Below are positions 42,116-42,522 of a stretch of 42,522 nt of DNA, in pieces. The stretch is from Deltaproteobacteria bacterium (GTDB taxonomy: Bacteria; Desulfobacterota; Desulfobacteria; Desulfobacterales; JAFDCJ01). The notes under the pieces are model-generated. The model searched no databases, was not told the DNA's origin, and saw only the letters and a program-made list of their open reading frames with translations. Position numbers and translations under genes: made by a program. Each line of letters begins with the position of its first letter. Positions within the stretch are counted from its first letter, which is position 1. The stretch is from positions 1-42,522 of the forward strand of contig JAFDCJ010000214.1 in assembly GCA_019312835.1 (NCBI GenBank), read 5' to 3'.

Positions 42116-42273
42116 GATTTGGGATTTCGGATTGGAAGGAAGCTGAGAAATCCTGATATGCAGCAGATGACATGAGGAGGATGGGAATTGAGTGCGGAAG
42201 GAAAAAAAATTAAAGATAAACAACCGGATTTGGTAGGGAAAAATCCGCAATCCGCCATCCCCAATCCCCAATA
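42113..42273. repeat. Word-type palindrome, family A, third copy, spanning a gene junction
   Basis: The left arm TGAGATTTGGGATTTCGG and ATTGG begins at the mutase stop codon. The right arm AAATCCGCAATCCGCC and ATCCCCAATCCCCAA (about 42240-42271) lies inside the first codons of the hydantoinase-like gene. Word sequence is related to the copies at 8897 and 28683. Confidence 0.72.
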
Positions 42274-42522
42274 TCGACTTGGTTGCGACATCGGCGGCAC
42301 GTTTACGGACTTCGTGCTGGTCAACGACGCTACGGGCGAATTCCAGATCAACAAATGTCTGACGACCCCGGGAGACCCGTCAGATGCGGTCGAGCAGGGT
42401 ATTCGCGAGCTGCTGGAGCACGAACCGGGATTTATGCCGAAAATTGATGAAATTATTCACGGAACCACCCTCGTGATTAACGCCATCATTGAGCGCAAAG
42501 GCGCCAAAACCGGCCTGATAAC
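42188..42522 (+). CDS. Hydantoinase/oxoprolinase A-family protein, 3' end outside the window
   Basis: The first 111 codons are present. GCDIGGTFTDFVLVN is the N-terminal ATP-binding signature of the HyuA/5-oxoprolinase/acetone carboxylase beta family, followed by KCLTTPGDPSDAVEQGI and IIHGTTLVINAIIERKG. The family couples ATP hydrolysis to opening or carboxylating cyclic amides and ketones. The start is TTG 42188, 7 bases after GAGGAGG; an ATG at 42181 abuts that site and stops after ten codons. Residues about 13-30 (QPDLVGKNPQSAIPNPQY) are encoded by the repeat arm and precede the conserved domain. Position directly after a B12 mutase recalls the indoleacetate clusters, where a hydantoinase-like enzyme opens the oxindole ring. 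Confidence 0.9.
   Translation, partial: MSAEGKKIKDKQPDLVGKNPQSAIPNPQYRLGCDIGGTFTDFVLVNDATGEFQINKCLTTPGDPSDAVEQGIRELLEHEPGFMPKIDEIIHGTTLVINAIIERKGAKTGLI

Noticed and set aside
1-42522. Genome-wide reassignment of TAG
   Set aside because: TAG cleanly ends many intact genes here (aminotransferase, M24, ThiF-like, hcp, serA, iorA, rhodanese fusion), with the next codons outside family similarity.

Overview
The window reads as chromosomal DNA of an anaerobic Desulfobacterota (deltaproteobacterial) bacterium. This is inferred from gene content: a hybrid-cluster protein, a ferredoxin-dependent 2-oxoacid oxidoreductase, several beta-oxidation enzymes, a split B12 acyl-CoA mutase, tandem PA2779-family proteins, and many word-type intergenic palindromes that I associate with genomes of this kind. 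No rRNA, tRNA, CRISPR array, phage or transposase gene was seen.

Layout. 1-8.8 kb: 3' part of a class I/II aminotransferase, htpG broken by an in-frame amber codon, a gamma-carbonic-anhydrase-like protein, two PilZ proteins (one fused to a cyclic-nucleotide-binding domain), two tandem PA2779-like membrane proteins and an M24-fold hydrolase without canonical metal ligands. 9-15.4 kb: a ThiF/MoeB-type E1 enzyme, a conserved unknown, a large hybrid histidine kinase and an unrecognised protein. 15.8-18.6 kb: hcp behind a perfect FNR/HcpR-type palindrome, and an unknown protein. 18.6-31.7 kb: a metabolic block with a fused hydroxyacyl-CoA dehydrogenase/enoyl-CoA hydratase, TrpB2-like enzyme, serA, iorA-iorB, acyl-CoA dehydrogenase, acyl-CoA carboxyltransferase and a crotonase. 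31.9-37.4 kb: a rhodanese/metallo-beta-lactamase fusion and a pqiA-pqiA-pqiB-pqiC-orf envelope lipid-transport operon on the minus strand. 37.7 kb to the end: family III CoA-transferase, GntR/FCD regulator, small and large subunits of a B12-dependent acyl-CoA mutase, and the 5' part of a hydantoinase/oxoprolinase A-type gene.

Two observations tie the window together. First, the 15-bp palindrome TGTATAC-N-GTATACA occurs three times, always in a promoter region of an acyl-CoA gene: between the dehydrogenase/hydratase fusion and trpB2, before the carboxyltransferase, and before the CoA-transferase. At two sites it overlaps a TTGACA-N18-TATACA promoter. The GntR/FCD protein encoded at 39118 is the obvious candidate regulator. 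Second, the enzyme set (TrpB2, aminotransferase, IorAB, hydantoinase, CoA-transferase, B12 mutase retaining a carboxylate-binding Arg, carboxyltransferase, acyl-CoA dehydrogenase, hydratase/dehydrogenase) can be laid out as an anaerobic indole or indoleacetate route towards anthraniloyl-CoA. That pathway is inference and needs downstream sequence or biochemistry.

The intergenic space holds at least a dozen inverted repeats of about nine unrelated sequence families. Most are built the same way: a degenerate short word repeated on one arm and its complement on the other. Several start inside or directly after a stop codon, and one runs into the N-terminal codons of the hydantoinase gene.
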